Positions 32,667 through 42,818 of a stretch of 64,000 nt of DNA are shown piece after piece. The notes beneath the pieces are model-generated. The model was not told where the DNA came from and searched no databases. It saw only the letters and a program-made list of their open reading frames with translations. Origin of the DNA: Flavobacterium psychrophilum (lineage in GTDB: Bacteria; Bacteroidota; Bacteroidia; Flavobacteriales; Flavobacteriaceae). The position numbers and the translations under genes were made by a program. The number at the start of each line of letters is the position of its first letter. Positions within the stretch are counted from its first letter, which is position 1. Location: NCBI GenBank assembly GCA_022730285.1, contig DZCQ01000006.1, forward strand, positions 1 through 64,000, in the 5' to 3' direction.

Positions 32667-35270
32667 ATGAAAAAGAAAATTTTTATCGGGATTGGAGCGT
32701 TTTTTATTCTAATTATAGGAAGTTTAGTAGCAATTCCTCTTTTATTTAAAGACAAAATAAAAGCTAAAATAGAAAGTACTATCAACGAAAATCTAGATGC
32801 AAACGTTAGCTTTGACGAGGCAGACTTAAGTTTGTTTAAAAAATTTCCTCAAGCAACTATTTCTATCAAAAAATTTCTTATAATAAACAAAGCTCCGTTT
32901 AAAGGAGATACTCTTGTGGCATTTGATGAGTTAAACTTACAAATGTCTATTAAAGAGCTTTTTAATGGAGAAAAAGAGCCTATGAAGCTGGACGCAATCA
33001 GTATTTTAAACGGAAAAGCATCTATTATTTTTAACAAAGAAGGCAAAGGGAATTTTGATATTGTTAAAAAAGATAATTCTACACAAGAAACCTCACAAAG
33101 TAAACCATTTTCATTAGCTATTCAAAAGTATGCTTTAACTAATTTTAAACTAAAATATTACGATGAAAGCTCTAAAATAAAATTAGTAATAGACAGCCTT
33201 GATCATGAAGGAAGTGGTAATTTTGACTCTAAAACATTAGATTTAGACACAAAATCTATTGCTAAAATTTCTTTAGATATGGATAAAATGAGTTATCTAA
33301 AAAATGTAGCCATAACCTTAGATGCAATTTTAGGAATCAATTTAGAAAAAAGCAAATACACATTTAAAAAGAACAAGGCAACCATAAACCAACTTCCATT
33401 AGAATTTGATGGTTTTATACAAATGCTGCCAAACTCTCAGTTGTACAATTTAACTTTTAAAACTCCCACAACATCATTTAAAAATTTTCTAGGACTTGTA
33501 CCAGCCGCTTATGCTGGGAATTTAAACACCGTAAAAACCACTGGAGATTTTACCATTAATGGAAAAGTAGATGGTGAATTAACCGATAAAACTGTTCCGA
33601 AGTTCAATATAGAAATTGCCTCTAACAATGCTTCATTCCAATATCCTGATTTGCCTAAATCCGTGCAAAAAATTATTATTGACACACATATTGTAAATGA
33701 AACTGGCATAATGAACGATACGTATGTAAATCTTGAAAAACTATCCTTTCAAATAGATCAAGATGTGTTTAGCATCAGTGCTTTTATAAAAAATATTGCT
33801 ACAAATGCACTTGTAGATGCAACTTTAAAAGGAACAATTAATTTATCTAACATCACCAAAGCGTATCCTGTCAAACTAGACAAACCTCTTTCTGGAATTT
33901 TAAAAGCAAATATAACTACAAATTTTGATATGCTATCGGTGGAAAAAAATCAGTATCAAAATATTCATAATGCTGGAGATATTTCATTGTATAAATTTAA
34001 TTATACTGGTCCCGAAATGGCAAAACCAGTACAAATTAGCATAGCCTCCATACTATTTAATACTAGTCAAATAAAACTGACACAATTCGACATGAAAACT
34101 GGTAGTTCTGATTTGAATTTAACAGGAAGTTTGGATAATTTTTATGGATTTTTGTTTAAAAAACAAATATTGAAAGCTAATTTTAACCTAAGTTCTAATA
34201 AATTGCTAGTTTCTGATTTTATGACTCCCACTCCTGTTAACAAAGAACAACCTAGCAATCAAGAAGATAAGTCAAAACAGAATGTACCAAAGGAAGCAAT
34301 AAAAATCCCTTCTTTTTTAGATTGCACTATTTCCGCAAAAGCAAATACCGTAGTGTACGATAATTTGAATTTAAAAAATGTTTCAGGAAAAATGACAATT
34401 AAAGACGAATCTATCACACTTAAAGACATCAAATCATCTATATTTGAAGGAGAAATAGGATTCAACGGAGTGGTTTCTACTAAAAATGCCACACCTACTT
34501 TTTCTATGGATTTAGACTTGAGTAAAGTGGATATTTCACAAACATTCAGTCAATTAGATATGCTTAAGAAAATTGCCCCAATAGCAGGAGTAATTAATGG
34601 CAAACTAAACTCGACAATTAAAGTTTCAGGAAATTTAGATTCTAAGGAACTTACACCTGATTTAAAAACAATTTCGGGAGATTTAATAGGGCAATTACTC
34701 TCAACCACTGTTAATCCTAAAAATTCAGCATTGCTCTCTACACTAGGTAGCCAAGTTAAATTTTTAGATGTTTCTAAATTAAATCTAAATGATATTAAAG
34801 CATTTATTGCATTTAAAGATGGGAAAGTTACCATCAAACCATTTAAAGTAAAATACCAAGATATTAATGCCGAAATAGGTGGTTCTCATGGTTTTGACCA
34901 AAATATGGATTATGATATAAAAATGGATGTTCCTGCAAAATATCTAGGTTCAGAAGCAAATAAACTCCTTGCAAAACTAGGTCCCGCAGATGCCGCAAAA
35001 CTAGAAAACATTCCAATAACAGCATTAATGACAGGAACATTTAAAAATCCAAAAATTAGCACCGACATGAAACAAGCTACTGCTAACTTGGCATCGCAAT
35101 TAGTCAAATCTCAAAAAGATAAATTACTAAATCAAGGCAAATCGTCACTAGGGAATATTATTAATGGGAACAAAAAAACTACCACAGATACTACTAAAAC
35201 TAAACAGGAAAATAATATTAAAAATACAGCAAATCAAGTTATTAACGGAATATTTGGAAAGAAAAAATAA
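32667..35270 (+). CDS. AsmA-like inner-membrane-anchored protein
   Basis: This 867-residue protein has one N-terminal membrane helix (~5-24) followed by ~800 residues of extended, beta-rich sequence. It carries the AsmA/DUF748 pattern: ESTINENLDANVSFDEADLS and LFKKFPQATISIKKFLI at the N-terminus, and SGDLIGQLLSTTVNPKNS plus KPFKVKYQDINAEIGGSHGF in the C-terminal AsmA_2-like region (~650-760). The Lys/Thr/Asn-rich C-terminus is probably disordered. AsmA-family proteins are thought to form periplasm-spanning lipid-transport grooves or to assist outer-membrane biogenesis. Single gene; probably envelope homeostasis. Confidence 0.85.
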   Translation: MKKKIFIGIGAFFILIIGSLVAIPLLFKDKIKAKIESTINENLDANVSFDEADLSLFKKFPQATISIKKFLIINKAPFKGDTLVAFDELNLQMSIKELFNGEKEPMKLDAISILNGKASIIFNKEGKGNFDIVKKDNSTQETSQSKPFSLAIQKYALTNFKLKYYDESSKIKLVIDSLDHEGSGNFDSKTLDLDTKSIAKISLDMDKMSYLKNVAITLDAILGINLEKSKYTFKKNKATINQLPLEFDGFIQMLPNSQLYNLTFKTPTTSFKNFLGLVPAAYAGNLNTVKTTGDFTINGKVDGELTDKTVPKFNIEIASNNASFQYPDLPKSVQKIIIDTHIVNETGIMNDTYVNLEKLSFQIDQDVFSISAFIKNIATNALVDATLKGTINLSNITKAYPVKLDKPLSGILKANITTNFDMLSVEKNQYQNIHNAGDISLYKFNYTGPEMAKPVQISIASILFNTSQIKLTQFDMKTGSSDLNLTGSLDNFYGFLFKKQILKANFNLSSNKLLVSDFMTPTPVNKEQPSNQEDKSKQNVPKEAIKIPSFLDCTISAKANTVVYDNLNLKNVSGKMTIKDESITLKDIKSSIFEGEIGFNGVVSTKNATPTFSMDLDLSKVDISQTFSQLDMLKKIAPIAGVINGKLNSTIKVSGNLDSKELTPDLKTISGDLIGQLLSTTVNPKNSALLSTLGSQVKFLDVSKLNLNDIKAFIAFKDGKVTIKPFKVKYQDINAEIGGSHGFDQNMDYDIKMDVPAKYLGSEANKLLAKLGPADAAKLENIPITALMTGTFKNPKISTDMKQATANLASQLVKSQKDKLLNQGKSSLGNIINGNKKTTTDTTKTKQENNIKNTANQVINGIFGKKK

Positions 35271-35274
35271 CTTT

Positions 35275-36069
35275 CTAAAAATTAATAGAAACTACATATC
35301 CTTCATATGACCTTACGTTAAATACTATACCATTTTTAAATAAAAGGTATTGCCCTTTAATACCTACTAATTGTCCTGCGAAGTTTTTGTTTTTTTCTAA
35401 ATTTAAGCTAGTAACTTTTGTAGGATATTCTAAAACAGGATATTCAAATTGATACAGATTAGCATTTGCTACTTCAAAATATTCTTGAACTTCTTTTGGA
35501 ACAAAGGAAAATAGATGTGAACGTTCTTCTATCAAATCAGCATCCGGAATGTCATTTTTTAACATCTTTTGCCAGTTTGTTTTGTCCGAAAACTTGGCTT
35601 TCAGAGCAACTTCTGTAATTCCTGCTAGGTATCTATTTGGCACTTCTACAACAGGAATTGCCTGTATAGCACCTTGATCAATCCAACGAGTAGGGATTTG
35701 TGTATTTCGAGTAACTCCAACTTTCACTTCGCTAGAAAGTGCTAAATATACTGTGTGTGGACGCAATTGTATTTGCTTTTCATATTCTAAATCTCGATCT
35801 TCTATGTCTAAATGAGCCATACTCAACTCTGGCTTCATAATCCAATCTCCAACAGAGGCACAACTCATAAAACAATCATAACAATATCCTTGTCTAAATA
35901 TTTTTTTCTTTTTATGGCAATTTAAACATTCGTAACCTAAAAAATTAATTTCTATTTCTTGACCAATCAACTGATTCATAGCAATAAAATTGGTTTCAAA
36001 AACCAAATAATACTGTATTGGACTTACATATTCGGTTTGCATTTTAGTTAAAACTCCTTGGTAAAACAT
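35275..36069 (-). CDS. DUF2797 zinc-ribbon protein
   Basis: This 264-residue protein of unknown function contains a Cys-rich zinc-binding cluster (CLNCHKKKKIFRQGYCYDCF, ~49-68, with one further Cys) and a following conserved region, HTVYLALSSEVKVGVTRNTQ (~106-125), that resembles a GIY-YIG-like fold in some analyses (recollection, not tested). The stop is 4 nt from the convergent AsmA-like stop, so there is no room for a separate terminator. Its start is 107 nt from the divergent GH3 gene. Confidence 0.8.
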   Translation of the reverse strand: MFYQGVLTKMQTEYVSPIQYYLVFETNFIAMNQLIGQEIEINFLGYECLNCHKKKKIFRQGYCYDCFMSCASVGDWIMKPELSMAHLDIEDRDLEYEKQIQLRPHTVYLALSSEVKVGVTRNTQIPTRWIDQGAIQAIPVVEVPNRYLAGITEVALKAKFSDKTNWQKMLKNDIPDADLIEERSHLFSFVPKEVQEYFEVANANLYQFEYPVLEYPTKVTSLNLEKNKNFAGQLVGIKGQYLLFKNGIVFNVRSYEGYVVSINF

Positions 36070-36122
36070 GATTTATATTGGCTAAATGGAACTTGTTACT
36101 ATATATATTTAAAAAAAAATAC

Positions 36123-36130
36123 TATTTTTG
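36123..36130 (+). promoter_or_regulatory. -7 element of the GH3-like gene
   Basis: TATTTTTG 46 nt before the ATG in the DUF2797/GH3 divergent region; no optimally spaced TTG. Confidence 0.4.
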
Positions 36131-36176
36131 GTAAAGTTATAACTCCTAATTTATAATTCATAATTTAATTTAATCA

Positions 36177-37691
36177 ATGTCGCTATCAATAATACATTCT
36201 GTTGCTTCTTGGATTTTAAAACAACGCATTCATCAAATAGAACTTTTTTTAAAATATCCCAATGAAGTACAAGAGGAATTATTACTAAATCTTATTAAAC
36301 TTGCAGATACTACTTTTGTAGGAAAAAAATATGATTTTCAATCCATTAAATCTTACGCAACCTTTAAAGAGCGTGTGCCGATAACAAATTATGAAGATAT
36401 TGAGCCTTTAATAGAAAGAACCAGAAAGGGAGAGCAAAATGTTTTTTGGTCAGAACCTATTAAATGGTTTGCAAAATCTAGTGGAACTACCAATGCAAAA
36501 AGCAAGTTTATCCCTGTAAGTAATGCTGCATTAGAAGATTGCCACTACAAAGGAAGTAAAGATTTGCTTTGTTTATACTTAAATAACAATGAAAATTCCC
36601 AACTATTTACAGGAAAAAGTCTTCGGTTAGGTGGTAGCAAACAACTATATGAAGATAACAATACTTTTTTTGGAGATTTATCTGCCATTTTAATAGATAA
36701 TATGCCTTTTTGGGCAGAATATAGTAGTACCCCAAGTAATAAAACTTCTTTGATGAGTGAATGGGAAACAAAATTACTTGCAATTGTAAACGAAACTAAA
36801 TTAGAAAATGTGACTAGCTTTGCTGGAGTTCCGTCATGGATGATGGTATTAATGCAAAAAGTATTAGAAGAAACTCAAAGCAAAAATTTATTTGAAATTT
36901 GGACAAATCTAGAAGTATATTTTCATGGTGGTGTTAGCTTTGATCCATATAGGGAACAATACAAAGCAATATTGCCCCAAAATAATTTTAAATATTATGA
37001 AATATACAATGCCTCCGAAGGATTTTTTGCTATTCAAGATTTAAATAATTCTTCCGATTTATTATTAATGCTAGATTATGGAATATTTTATGAATTTATT
37101 CCGATGCATACTTTTGAAACCTCTTCGCAAAAAGCAATTTCACTATCAGAAGTAGAATTAAACAAAAATTATGCAATTGTTATCAGTACAAATTCTGGAT
37201 TATGGCGATATTTAATTGGGGATACGGTAAGATTTACATCTCTTAATCCGTACCGAATTAAAGTTACAGGTAGAACCAAACACCACATAAATGTTTTTGG
37301 AGAAGAACTAATGGTAGAAAATACCGATGCCGCAATTGCAAAAACCTGCAAACAAACAAATACAGAAATTGTAGATTACACTGTTGCTCCAATTTTCATG
37401 AATGGAAAAGAAAAAGGTGCCCACGAATGGATAATAGAATTTAGAAATAATCCCGATAATATAGAAACCTTTAAAGAATTACTAGATTTGAATATACAAT
37501 CTGTTAATTCTGATTATGAAGCAAAAAGATATAACAATATGACATTAAATTGTTTACAACTAAACATTGCTCGAAAAAACTTATTCTATGACTGGCTTAA
37601 AAACAAAGACAAATTAGGAGGGCAACACAAAATTCCGAGACTATCCAATAGCAGGGAACACCTTGAAGAATTGTTATTCACTAATAAGTAA
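36177..37691 (+). CDS. GH3-superfamily adenylating enzyme-like protein
   Basis: This 504-residue protein matches the GH3 auxin-responsive family, acyl-adenylate/amido synthetases of the ANL superfamily. Visible: KSSGTTNAKSKFIPVS (ATP-binding P-loop-like motif, ~101-116), YNASEGFFAIQD (~280, acyl site) and WRYLIGDTVRFTS (~343). In plants GH3 enzymes conjugate amino acids to hormones. Flavobacterial members are widespread and uncharacterised; a carboxylate-amino acid or -amine ligation is inferred. The C-terminal domain continues to residue 504 with normal length. It is convergent with fabV. Confidence 0.85.
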   Translation: MSLSIIHSVASWILKQRIHQIELFLKYPNEVQEELLLNLIKLADTTFVGKKYDFQSIKSYATFKERVPITNYEDIEPLIERTRKGEQNVFWSEPIKWFAKSSGTTNAKSKFIPVSNAALEDCHYKGSKDLLCLYLNNNENSQLFTGKSLRLGGSKQLYEDNNTFFGDLSAILIDNMPFWAEYSSTPSNKTSLMSEWETKLLAIVNETKLENVTSFAGVPSWMMVLMQKVLEETQSKNLFEIWTNLEVYFHGGVSFDPYREQYKAILPQNNFKYYEIYNASEGFFAIQDLNNSSDLLLMLDYGIFYEFIPMHTFETSSQKAISLSEVELNKNYAIVISTNSGLWRYLIGDTVRFTSLNPYRIKVTGRTKHHINVFGEELMVENTDAAIAKTCKQTNTEIVDYTVAPIFMNGKEKGAHEWIIEFRNNPDNIETFKELLDLNIQSVNSDYEAKRYNNMTLNCLQLNIARKNLFYDWLKNKDKLGGQHKIPRLSNSREHLEELLFTNK

Positions 37692-37754
37692 TAGTTCCCT
37701 TTAATCAAAATACCATTAAAAGTAAAAAAGATAGCTAACCACATTACCAAAACA

Positions 37755-37814
37755 AAAAACCTTTACAAAAGTTCATCAAATCTTCTATAAAGGCCTTTAT
37801 TTTATAAGGTTTTT
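37755..37814. terminator. Possible bidirectional terminator between GH3 and fabV
   Basis: AAAAACCTT (left) and AAGGTTTTT (37806-37814) can pair, and an inner palindrome ATAAAGGCCTTTAT (37787-37800) offers a second stem. A-run and T-run flank the structure. Confidence 0.5.
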
Positions 37815-37817
37815 ATG

Positions 37818-39008
37818 CTAGTTTATGCTTGGAACCATTACCATTTCGTCTGTGTCCAAATTATAATCAACACCTTCAAAATCGAATCCAAAAAGATTTA
37901 AAAAATCATGTTTATAACCCGCTAAATCTCCAATTGCAGGAAGACTTTCGGTGGTAGCTTGTTCCCAAAGATTAGATACTTGGTCTTGAACAATTGGATT
38001 CATTTCCCAATCATCAATACGGATTCGCCCATTTTCATCAGTAGGAATTGTACTATCTGTGTATAAACGCTTTTGATACAAACGCTGCATTTGTTCTATG
38101 CAACCCTCATGTGTTCCTTCCTCTTTCATTATTTTGTATAACAGAGAAATATATAATGGAATAACCGGAATTGCAGAACTAGCTTGTGTTACTAATGCTT
38201 TATTAACCGAAACAAATGCTTTTCCATTTACCTCAGACAAATTTTTAGTAATTTCAAAAGCAGTTGCTTCTAAGTTATCTTTTGCACGTCCAATTGTTCC
38301 TTTGCGATAAACTGCTTCGGTAACCTCTGGACCTATATAAGAATAAGCAATAGTTGTAGCACCATCTGCAAGAACATTTGCTTCTTTTAAAGCTTGTATC
38401 CACATAATCCAATCTTCTCCACCCATCACGGTAACGGTATTTTTAATATCCTCTTCCGTGGCTGGTTCTATAGAGATAGAAGTTATATTTCCTGTGTGAA
38501 AATCGACTGTTTTATTCGTAAATGTGCTTCCTATTGGTTTTAAAGAAGAACGAAACAATTCACCACTTATCGGATGCATTCTAACTGGAGATGCTAAACT
38601 ATAAATAACTAAATCTATCTTTTCTAGGTCTTTTTTAATCAAGTCGATGGTTTGCTCTTTAATTTCGTTAGAAAATGCATCTCCATTAATACTTTTTGCA
38701 TACAATCCTGCTTTTGTAGCTTCTTTTTCAAAAGCTGCAGAATTGTACCAACCTGGTGAAGCTGTTTTTCCTGGTGTGGGAGGTTTTTCAAAAAAAACAC
38801 CAATAGTTGCAGCATCACAGCCAAAAGCACTTGTAATTCTTGATGCCATTCCAAATCCTGTAGATGCTCCTATTACTAATACTTTTTTTGCACCTGCAAT
38901 TTTTCCTTTAGATTTCACATAATCTATTTGATTTTTTATGTTTTGTTCGCAACCTTTTGGGTGGGCTGTTAAACAAATAAAGCCTCTCATTCTTGGTTCT
39001 ATAATCAT
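37818..39008 (-). CDS. fabV: Trans-2-enoyl-ACP/CoA reductase FabV
   Basis: This 396-residue NADH-dependent enoyl reductase performs the last reduction of each fatty-acid elongation cycle; it is a FabI isoform resistant to triclosan. Motifs: PRMRGFICLTAHPKGCE (~5-21), Rossmann GASTGFGMASRI (~48-59), and the active site with wide Tyr-Lys spacing in AYSYIGPEVTEAVYRKGTIG (~232-251, Tyr and Lys eight residues apart). The FAD-like C-terminal LFGFDFEGVDYN is present. Length is typical. Whether it is the only enoyl reductase in the genome cannot be judged. It is downstream of recN's end but has its own -7 box. Confidence 0.94.
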   Translation of the reverse strand: MIIEPRMRGFICLTAHPKGCEQNIKNQIDYVKSKGKIAGAKKVLVIGASTGFGMASRITSAFGCDAATIGVFFEKPPTPGKTASPGWYNSAAFEKEATKAGLYAKSINGDAFSNEIKEQTIDLIKKDLEKIDLVIYSLASPVRMHPISGELFRSSLKPIGSTFTNKTVDFHTGNITSISIEPATEEDIKNTVTVMGGEDWIMWIQALKEANVLADGATTIAYSYIGPEVTEAVYRKGTIGRAKDNLEATAFEITKNLSEVNGKAFVSVNKALVTQASSAIPVIPLYISLLYKIMKEEGTHEGCIEQMQRLYQKRLYTDSTIPTDENGRIRIDDWEMNPIVQDQVSNLWEQATTESLPAIGDLAGYKHDFLNLFGFDFEGVDYNLDTDEMVMVPSIN

Positions 39009-39039
39009 AATATTAGGTTTGTTTAATTATTGAATTGTG

Positions 39040-39047
39040 CAAAATTA
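39040..39047 (-). promoter_or_regulatory. Possible -7 element of fabV
   Basis: Minus-strand TAATTTTG about 31 nt before the fabV ATG, in the 49-nt gap after recN. Confidence 0.4.
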
Positions 39048-39057
39048 GTTTAAAAAT

Positions 39058-40710
39058 TTAGTTTAATAATGCTTTTGCATGGTTAAGTGCAGATTCTGTG
39101 ATATCTTTTCCAGAAAGCATTTCGGCAATTTCAATTATACGTTCTTCTGGAGTTAATAAATGTAGTTCTGAAATTGTATTTTCGTTTTGTGTTTGTTTAA
39201 AAACTTTGTAATGCTGATTTCCTTTTGCAGCAATTTGCGGCAAGTGTGTAATAGCAAATACTTGCATATTACTGCTCATTTGCTTCATAATATCTCCCAT
39301 TTTATGGGCTATTTCTCCCGAAACACCAGTATCTATTTCATCAAAAATAATGGTTGGCAGTTTAGAATAATTGGCTAATATTGCCTTTATTGCTAGCATA
39401 ATTCTAGACATTTCACCACCCGAAGCTGTTTTTTTTAGTAACCCGAAACTAGAACCCTTATTTGCTGAAAAGAGCAATTGTACCTCATCATTACCGTTTT
39501 CTAGAAAATAGGGAACGGAAGTTATTTTAAAATCAAATTGAGCATCAGCCATTCCTAGTTTTGATAATAGCATCGACAAGTGGTTTATTAAACTTGGTAC
39601 AACTGCAATTCTATTAGTATGAATTGTATTTGCGAGCACATTTAATTGGCGTTCACTTTTGGTAATTTTATCGGTTAACTTTTTTATTAATTCTTCTAAA
39701 TCACTAGATAATAAAAGTTTTGAATCTAATTGATTTTGAATATCTAGTAATTCCTGAATGGTGAAAACTTGATGTTTTTTTTGTAAAGTATAAATATTTT
39801 GTAATTTCGTGTTTAGAAATTCTAATTGTTCTGGATCATTAATTAATTTTTCAGATTTCTTATAAATATCGGTACTAATATCTTCAATTTCAATTAAACT
39901 GCTTGTTATTCTGTTGTATAGAAGTTCATATTCTGATGAAAATTCGATTAACTTATGTAATGCGTTTTTTACTTCTTTTAATTGTTGCAAAATGCCAAGT
40001 TCTTCCTCATTAATAAGTAAAGATGATTTGCTTAGTCTTTCTTTTATAAACTCTATGTTGCTCAGCTTTCCATATTCTAATTCTAACAAAGCCTGCTCGC
40101 CAGAAATTAATTTTGCATCTAATAATTCTTGTAGCAAAAAATTGTTATATTCTTTTTCTTTGTACAAACTATCGGACATAGCTTCCGCCTTTTTAAGTTC
40201 GGTTTTTGCTTTTTTGTAGCTAGAAAGTTCGGTTTGATATTCTAGAATTAGTGCAGTTTGCTTGGCAATTATATCTAAAATTTCCGTTTGATAATTCTCA
40301 TTTGATAATTCTTGCGTTTGATGTTGCGAATGAATATCTAACAAAAATTCTCCAAGGGCTTGCAATTCTGATAAATTTATTGGACTATCATTTACAAAAG
40401 CCCTAGATTTTCCAGACGGTAAGATTTCTCTTCTAATAATAGTGGTATTTTCGTAATCTAAGTCGTTTTCTTTAAAAAAAGATTGCAAATTATAGTCTGC
40501 AATTTCAAATTCGGCTTCAATGATACATTTTTGCTCTTTATCTTTTAAAGAAGTTAAATCGGCTCTTTTTCCTAATACAAGTCCTAATGCACCTAAAAGT
40601 ATCGATTTACCAGCACCAGTTTCTCCAGTTATAATAGAAAATTGTTTAGAAAAATTGATTTGTAATTTTTCTATCAATGCGAAATTTTTAATGGATAAGG
40701 AACTAAGCAT
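39058..40710 (-). CDS. recN: DNA repair protein RecN
   Basis: This 550-residue SMC-like ATPase is involved in double-strand-break repair. Walker A ITGETGAGKSILLGALGL (~28-45) is at the N-terminus, followed by a long coiled-coil region (~150-370). The ABC signature SGGEMSRIMLAI (~427-438) and Walker B TIIFDEIDTGVSGE (~455) are in the C-terminal half, with the H-loop VFAITHLPQIAA (~483). Canonical length. Last gene of the bamD operon, 3 nt after the DUF4835 stop. Confidence 0.96.
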   Translation of the reverse strand: MLSSLSIKNFALIEKLQINFSKQFSIITGETGAGKSILLGALGLVLGKRADLTSLKDKEQKCIIEAEFEIADYNLQSFFKENDLDYENTTIIRREILPSGKSRAFVNDSPINLSELQALGEFLLDIHSQHQTQELSNENYQTEILDIIAKQTALILEYQTELSSYKKAKTELKKAEAMSDSLYKEKEYNNFLLQELLDAKLISGEQALLELEYGKLSNIEFIKERLSKSSLLINEEELGILQQLKEVKNALHKLIEFSSEYELLYNRITSSLIEIEDISTDIYKKSEKLINDPEQLEFLNTKLQNIYTLQKKHQVFTIQELLDIQNQLDSKLLLSSDLEELIKKLTDKITKSERQLNVLANTIHTNRIAVVPSLINHLSMLLSKLGMADAQFDFKITSVPYFLENGNDEVQLLFSANKGSSFGLLKKTASGGEMSRIMLAIKAILANYSKLPTIIFDEIDTGVSGEIAHKMGDIMKQMSSNMQVFAITHLPQIAAKGNQHYKVFKQTQNENTISELHLLTPEERIIEIAEMLSGKDITESALNHAKALLN

Positions 40711-40713
40711 AAA

Positions 40714-41604
40714 TTAATAACTTATTTTACTCCATTTACTAGAATTAGTTGGAGACAAACTATTTAAATAATTAATAACCTGGGTTACTTCAATTTTGGG
40801 ACCATCAGTATAAATACTGAGTAGTTCATCTGCTTTTGCATCAAAAAAAACACGTATCAAGTAAGAATTAGGTCTTACATTTCCCACTTCACTCAATAAT
40901 TCTAAAGCTTTCCCAATATTTTCTTTATAAACTTTTGGATTATCCGCCATTCCATCTAATGATCTTAAATGGTATTGATACATTGCCTTTCTAAAATTAA
41001 AATAGGTTGGCGAAAGCATATCGTTTACTAAAAAGAATCTATTCTGGTTGCCACCAGATTGGCTCCAGCCTTTTATTTGGCTTTGCTGTGCAATATTTAC
41101 TATTGTTTGTGCATTTTCTAACGATTTAGAGCCTCCTTCTACAGAAAAAGTATCCGCATAAACTCCAATAATCATATTTGAGTAAAAAGAAATTAGCGAA
41201 ATTAAATTAGAATCAAAAGAATTAATATCATAAGCAAAATTCTGAAATTCAGTATAATTAAAGGAAATATCCTTATCATTAATATTTAAAATAGGGCTAT
41301 TATAATTAGAATTAAATATAGGTCTAGATACTTGTACTTGCAAGGTTCCCACAAACTGATCGATATTATTAAATTCAGTAATTGTAAAAAAGAAGGAGCA
41401 ATCTATTTTTTCAATTCCTTTGTAATTTTGTCCAGACCATTTGGTATTATTAATAAACTCTGTTAAAGATTTTTTAAGAGTTATAAATATTTTCTGATTA
41501 GTAGCTGTAACTTGATCTGTATTAAAATTAACAGTGCAATTCAACTCTTGCGAATGCAATATAGCAAAGGAAAAAAAACAAAAAACAAAAAATAATTTAC
41601 GCAT
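40714..41604 (-). CDS. DUF4835 exported protein
   Basis: At 296 residues it begins with a Sec signal peptide (~1-18, FVFCFFSFAILHS). The mature part opens with ELNCTVNFNTDQV, the family signature, and includes FINNTKWSGQNYKGIEKIDC and the DNPKVYKENIGKALELLSEV helix region. It is found in Bacteroidota next to coaBC and recN. Function is unknown; an outer-membrane or periplasmic role is suspected because bamD heads the operon. Its start overlaps the end of coaBC by 8 nt, indicating translational coupling. Confidence 0.85.
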   Translation of the reverse strand: MRKLFFVFCFFSFAILHSQELNCTVNFNTDQVTATNQKIFITLKKSLTEFINNTKWSGQNYKGIEKIDCSFFFTITEFNNIDQFVGTLQVQVSRPIFNSNYNSPILNINDKDISFNYTEFQNFAYDINSFDSNLISLISFYSNMIIGVYADTFSVEGGSKSLENAQTIVNIAQQSQIKGWSQSGGNQNRFFLVNDMLSPTYFNFRKAMYQYHLRSLDGMADNPKVYKENIGKALELLSEVGNVRPNSYLIRVFFDAKADELLSIYTDGPKIEVTQVINYLNSLSPTNSSKWSKISY

Positions 41605-42805
41605 AATGTGTTATAATTTTAGCAACTATATCCTGAGCTACTTGTTCTTTTAATTTTAATTCTTTTGGTTCTACAACAAACTTATCATTTATAAAAGTGA
41701 TTTTATTCGTTTTAGTACCAAAACCAGCTCCTTTATCATTTAAGGAATTTAAAACAATCAAATTTAAGTTTTTTTTCTTAATCTTTTGCATTGCATTTGC
41801 AATTTCATTTTCAGTTTCTAAGGCAAAACCTACTAAAAATTGATTTTTTTTAATTTTTCCTAAGGATTCCAGAATATCTTTTGTTTTTTCTAATTCGAGA
41901 GTGAGAGTTGGTTCGTTCTTTTTTATTTTTTGAGGTTCTTGATACTTCGGACGATAATCTGCAACTGCGGCGGCGGCAATCATCACATCTGCATCTATAA
42001 AAAATTGATGACAAGCATTATACATTTCATCAGCACTCGTAACTCTAATTAGCTTTATATTGGAATGTTGCACACTCAAATGTGTAGGACCTGATAGTAA
42101 GGTAACACTCGCTCCCATGTTAGCAGCTTCTATTGCAATATCATAACCCATTTTTCCTGTAGAATGGTTTCCTATAAATCGGACAGGATCTATTGCTTCA
42201 TAAGTTGGACCAGCTGTAATCAGTATCTTTTTATTAACAAGTGGCAATGTTTGCAAAATATCTTGTTCCAAAAAAGTTATAATATTTTCGGGTTCTGCCA
42301 TTCGTCCTTCGCCAGATAATCCACTAGCTAATTCGCCAGTTTCTGCGGGAATAATTTTGGTTCCAAATTGTTTAATTGTATTAAAATTAGAAATTGTAGA
42401 ATCATGCTTGTACATATCTAAATCCATGGCTGGAGCAATATACACAGGGCATTTTGCAGAAAGATAAACTCCAAGCAAAAGATTGTCGCAATTTCCAGTA
42501 ATCATTTTAGAGATAGTATTTGCGGTTGCTGGTGCTACCACAATATAATCTGCCCACAAGGCTAATTCCACATGATTATTCCACATTAGTTCTGATTTAT
42601 CAGTATCAAAAAAGGTGGAATATACCGGTTTTTTAGAGAGCGTAGATAATGTTAGCGGTGTTACAAAATCCTTAGAAGCAGGAGTCATGATTACTTGAAC
42701 CTCTGCTCCTGCTTTTATAAACAATCTGACCAATAAAGCCGATTTATAAGCGGCAATACCACCAGATACACCTAGTATTATTTTTTTACCACTTAAAACA
42801 GACAT
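41597..42805 (-). CDS. coaBC: Bifunctional phosphopantothenoylcysteine decarboxylase/synthetase
   Basis: This 402-residue enzyme makes phosphopantetheine from phosphopantothenate in CoA synthesis. The N-terminal CoaC flavoprotein (~1-180) has LGVSGGIAAYKSALL, the VVAPATANTISKMITGNCDN loop (~92-111) and PAMDLDMYKH, the Bacteroidota variant of PAMNxxMW. The C-terminal CoaB (~185-400) shows GPTYEAIDPVRFIGNHSTGK (~196-215) and AAAVADYRP. Length is normal. Between the omega-like gene and DUF4835 in the operon. Confidence 0.95.
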   Translation of the reverse strand: MSVLSGKKIILGVSGGIAAYKSALLVRLFIKAGAEVQVIMTPASKDFVTPLTLSTLSKKPVYSTFFDTDKSELMWNNHVELALWADYIVVAPATANTISKMITGNCDNLLLGVYLSAKCPVYIAPAMDLDMYKHDSTISNFNTIKQFGTKIIPAETGELASGLSGEGRMAEPENIITFLEQDILQTLPLVNKKILITAGPTYEAIDPVRFIGNHSTGKMGYDIAIEAANMGASVTLLSGPTHLSVQHSNIKLIRVTSADEMYNACHQFFIDADVMIAAAAVADYRPKYQEPQKIKKNEPTLTLELEKTKDILESLGKIKKNQFLVGFALETENEIANAMQKIKKKNLNLIVLNSLNDKGAGFGTKTNKITFINDKFVVEPKELKLKEQVAQDIVAKIITHYA

Positions 42806-42818
42806 TTAGGTTTTTATT

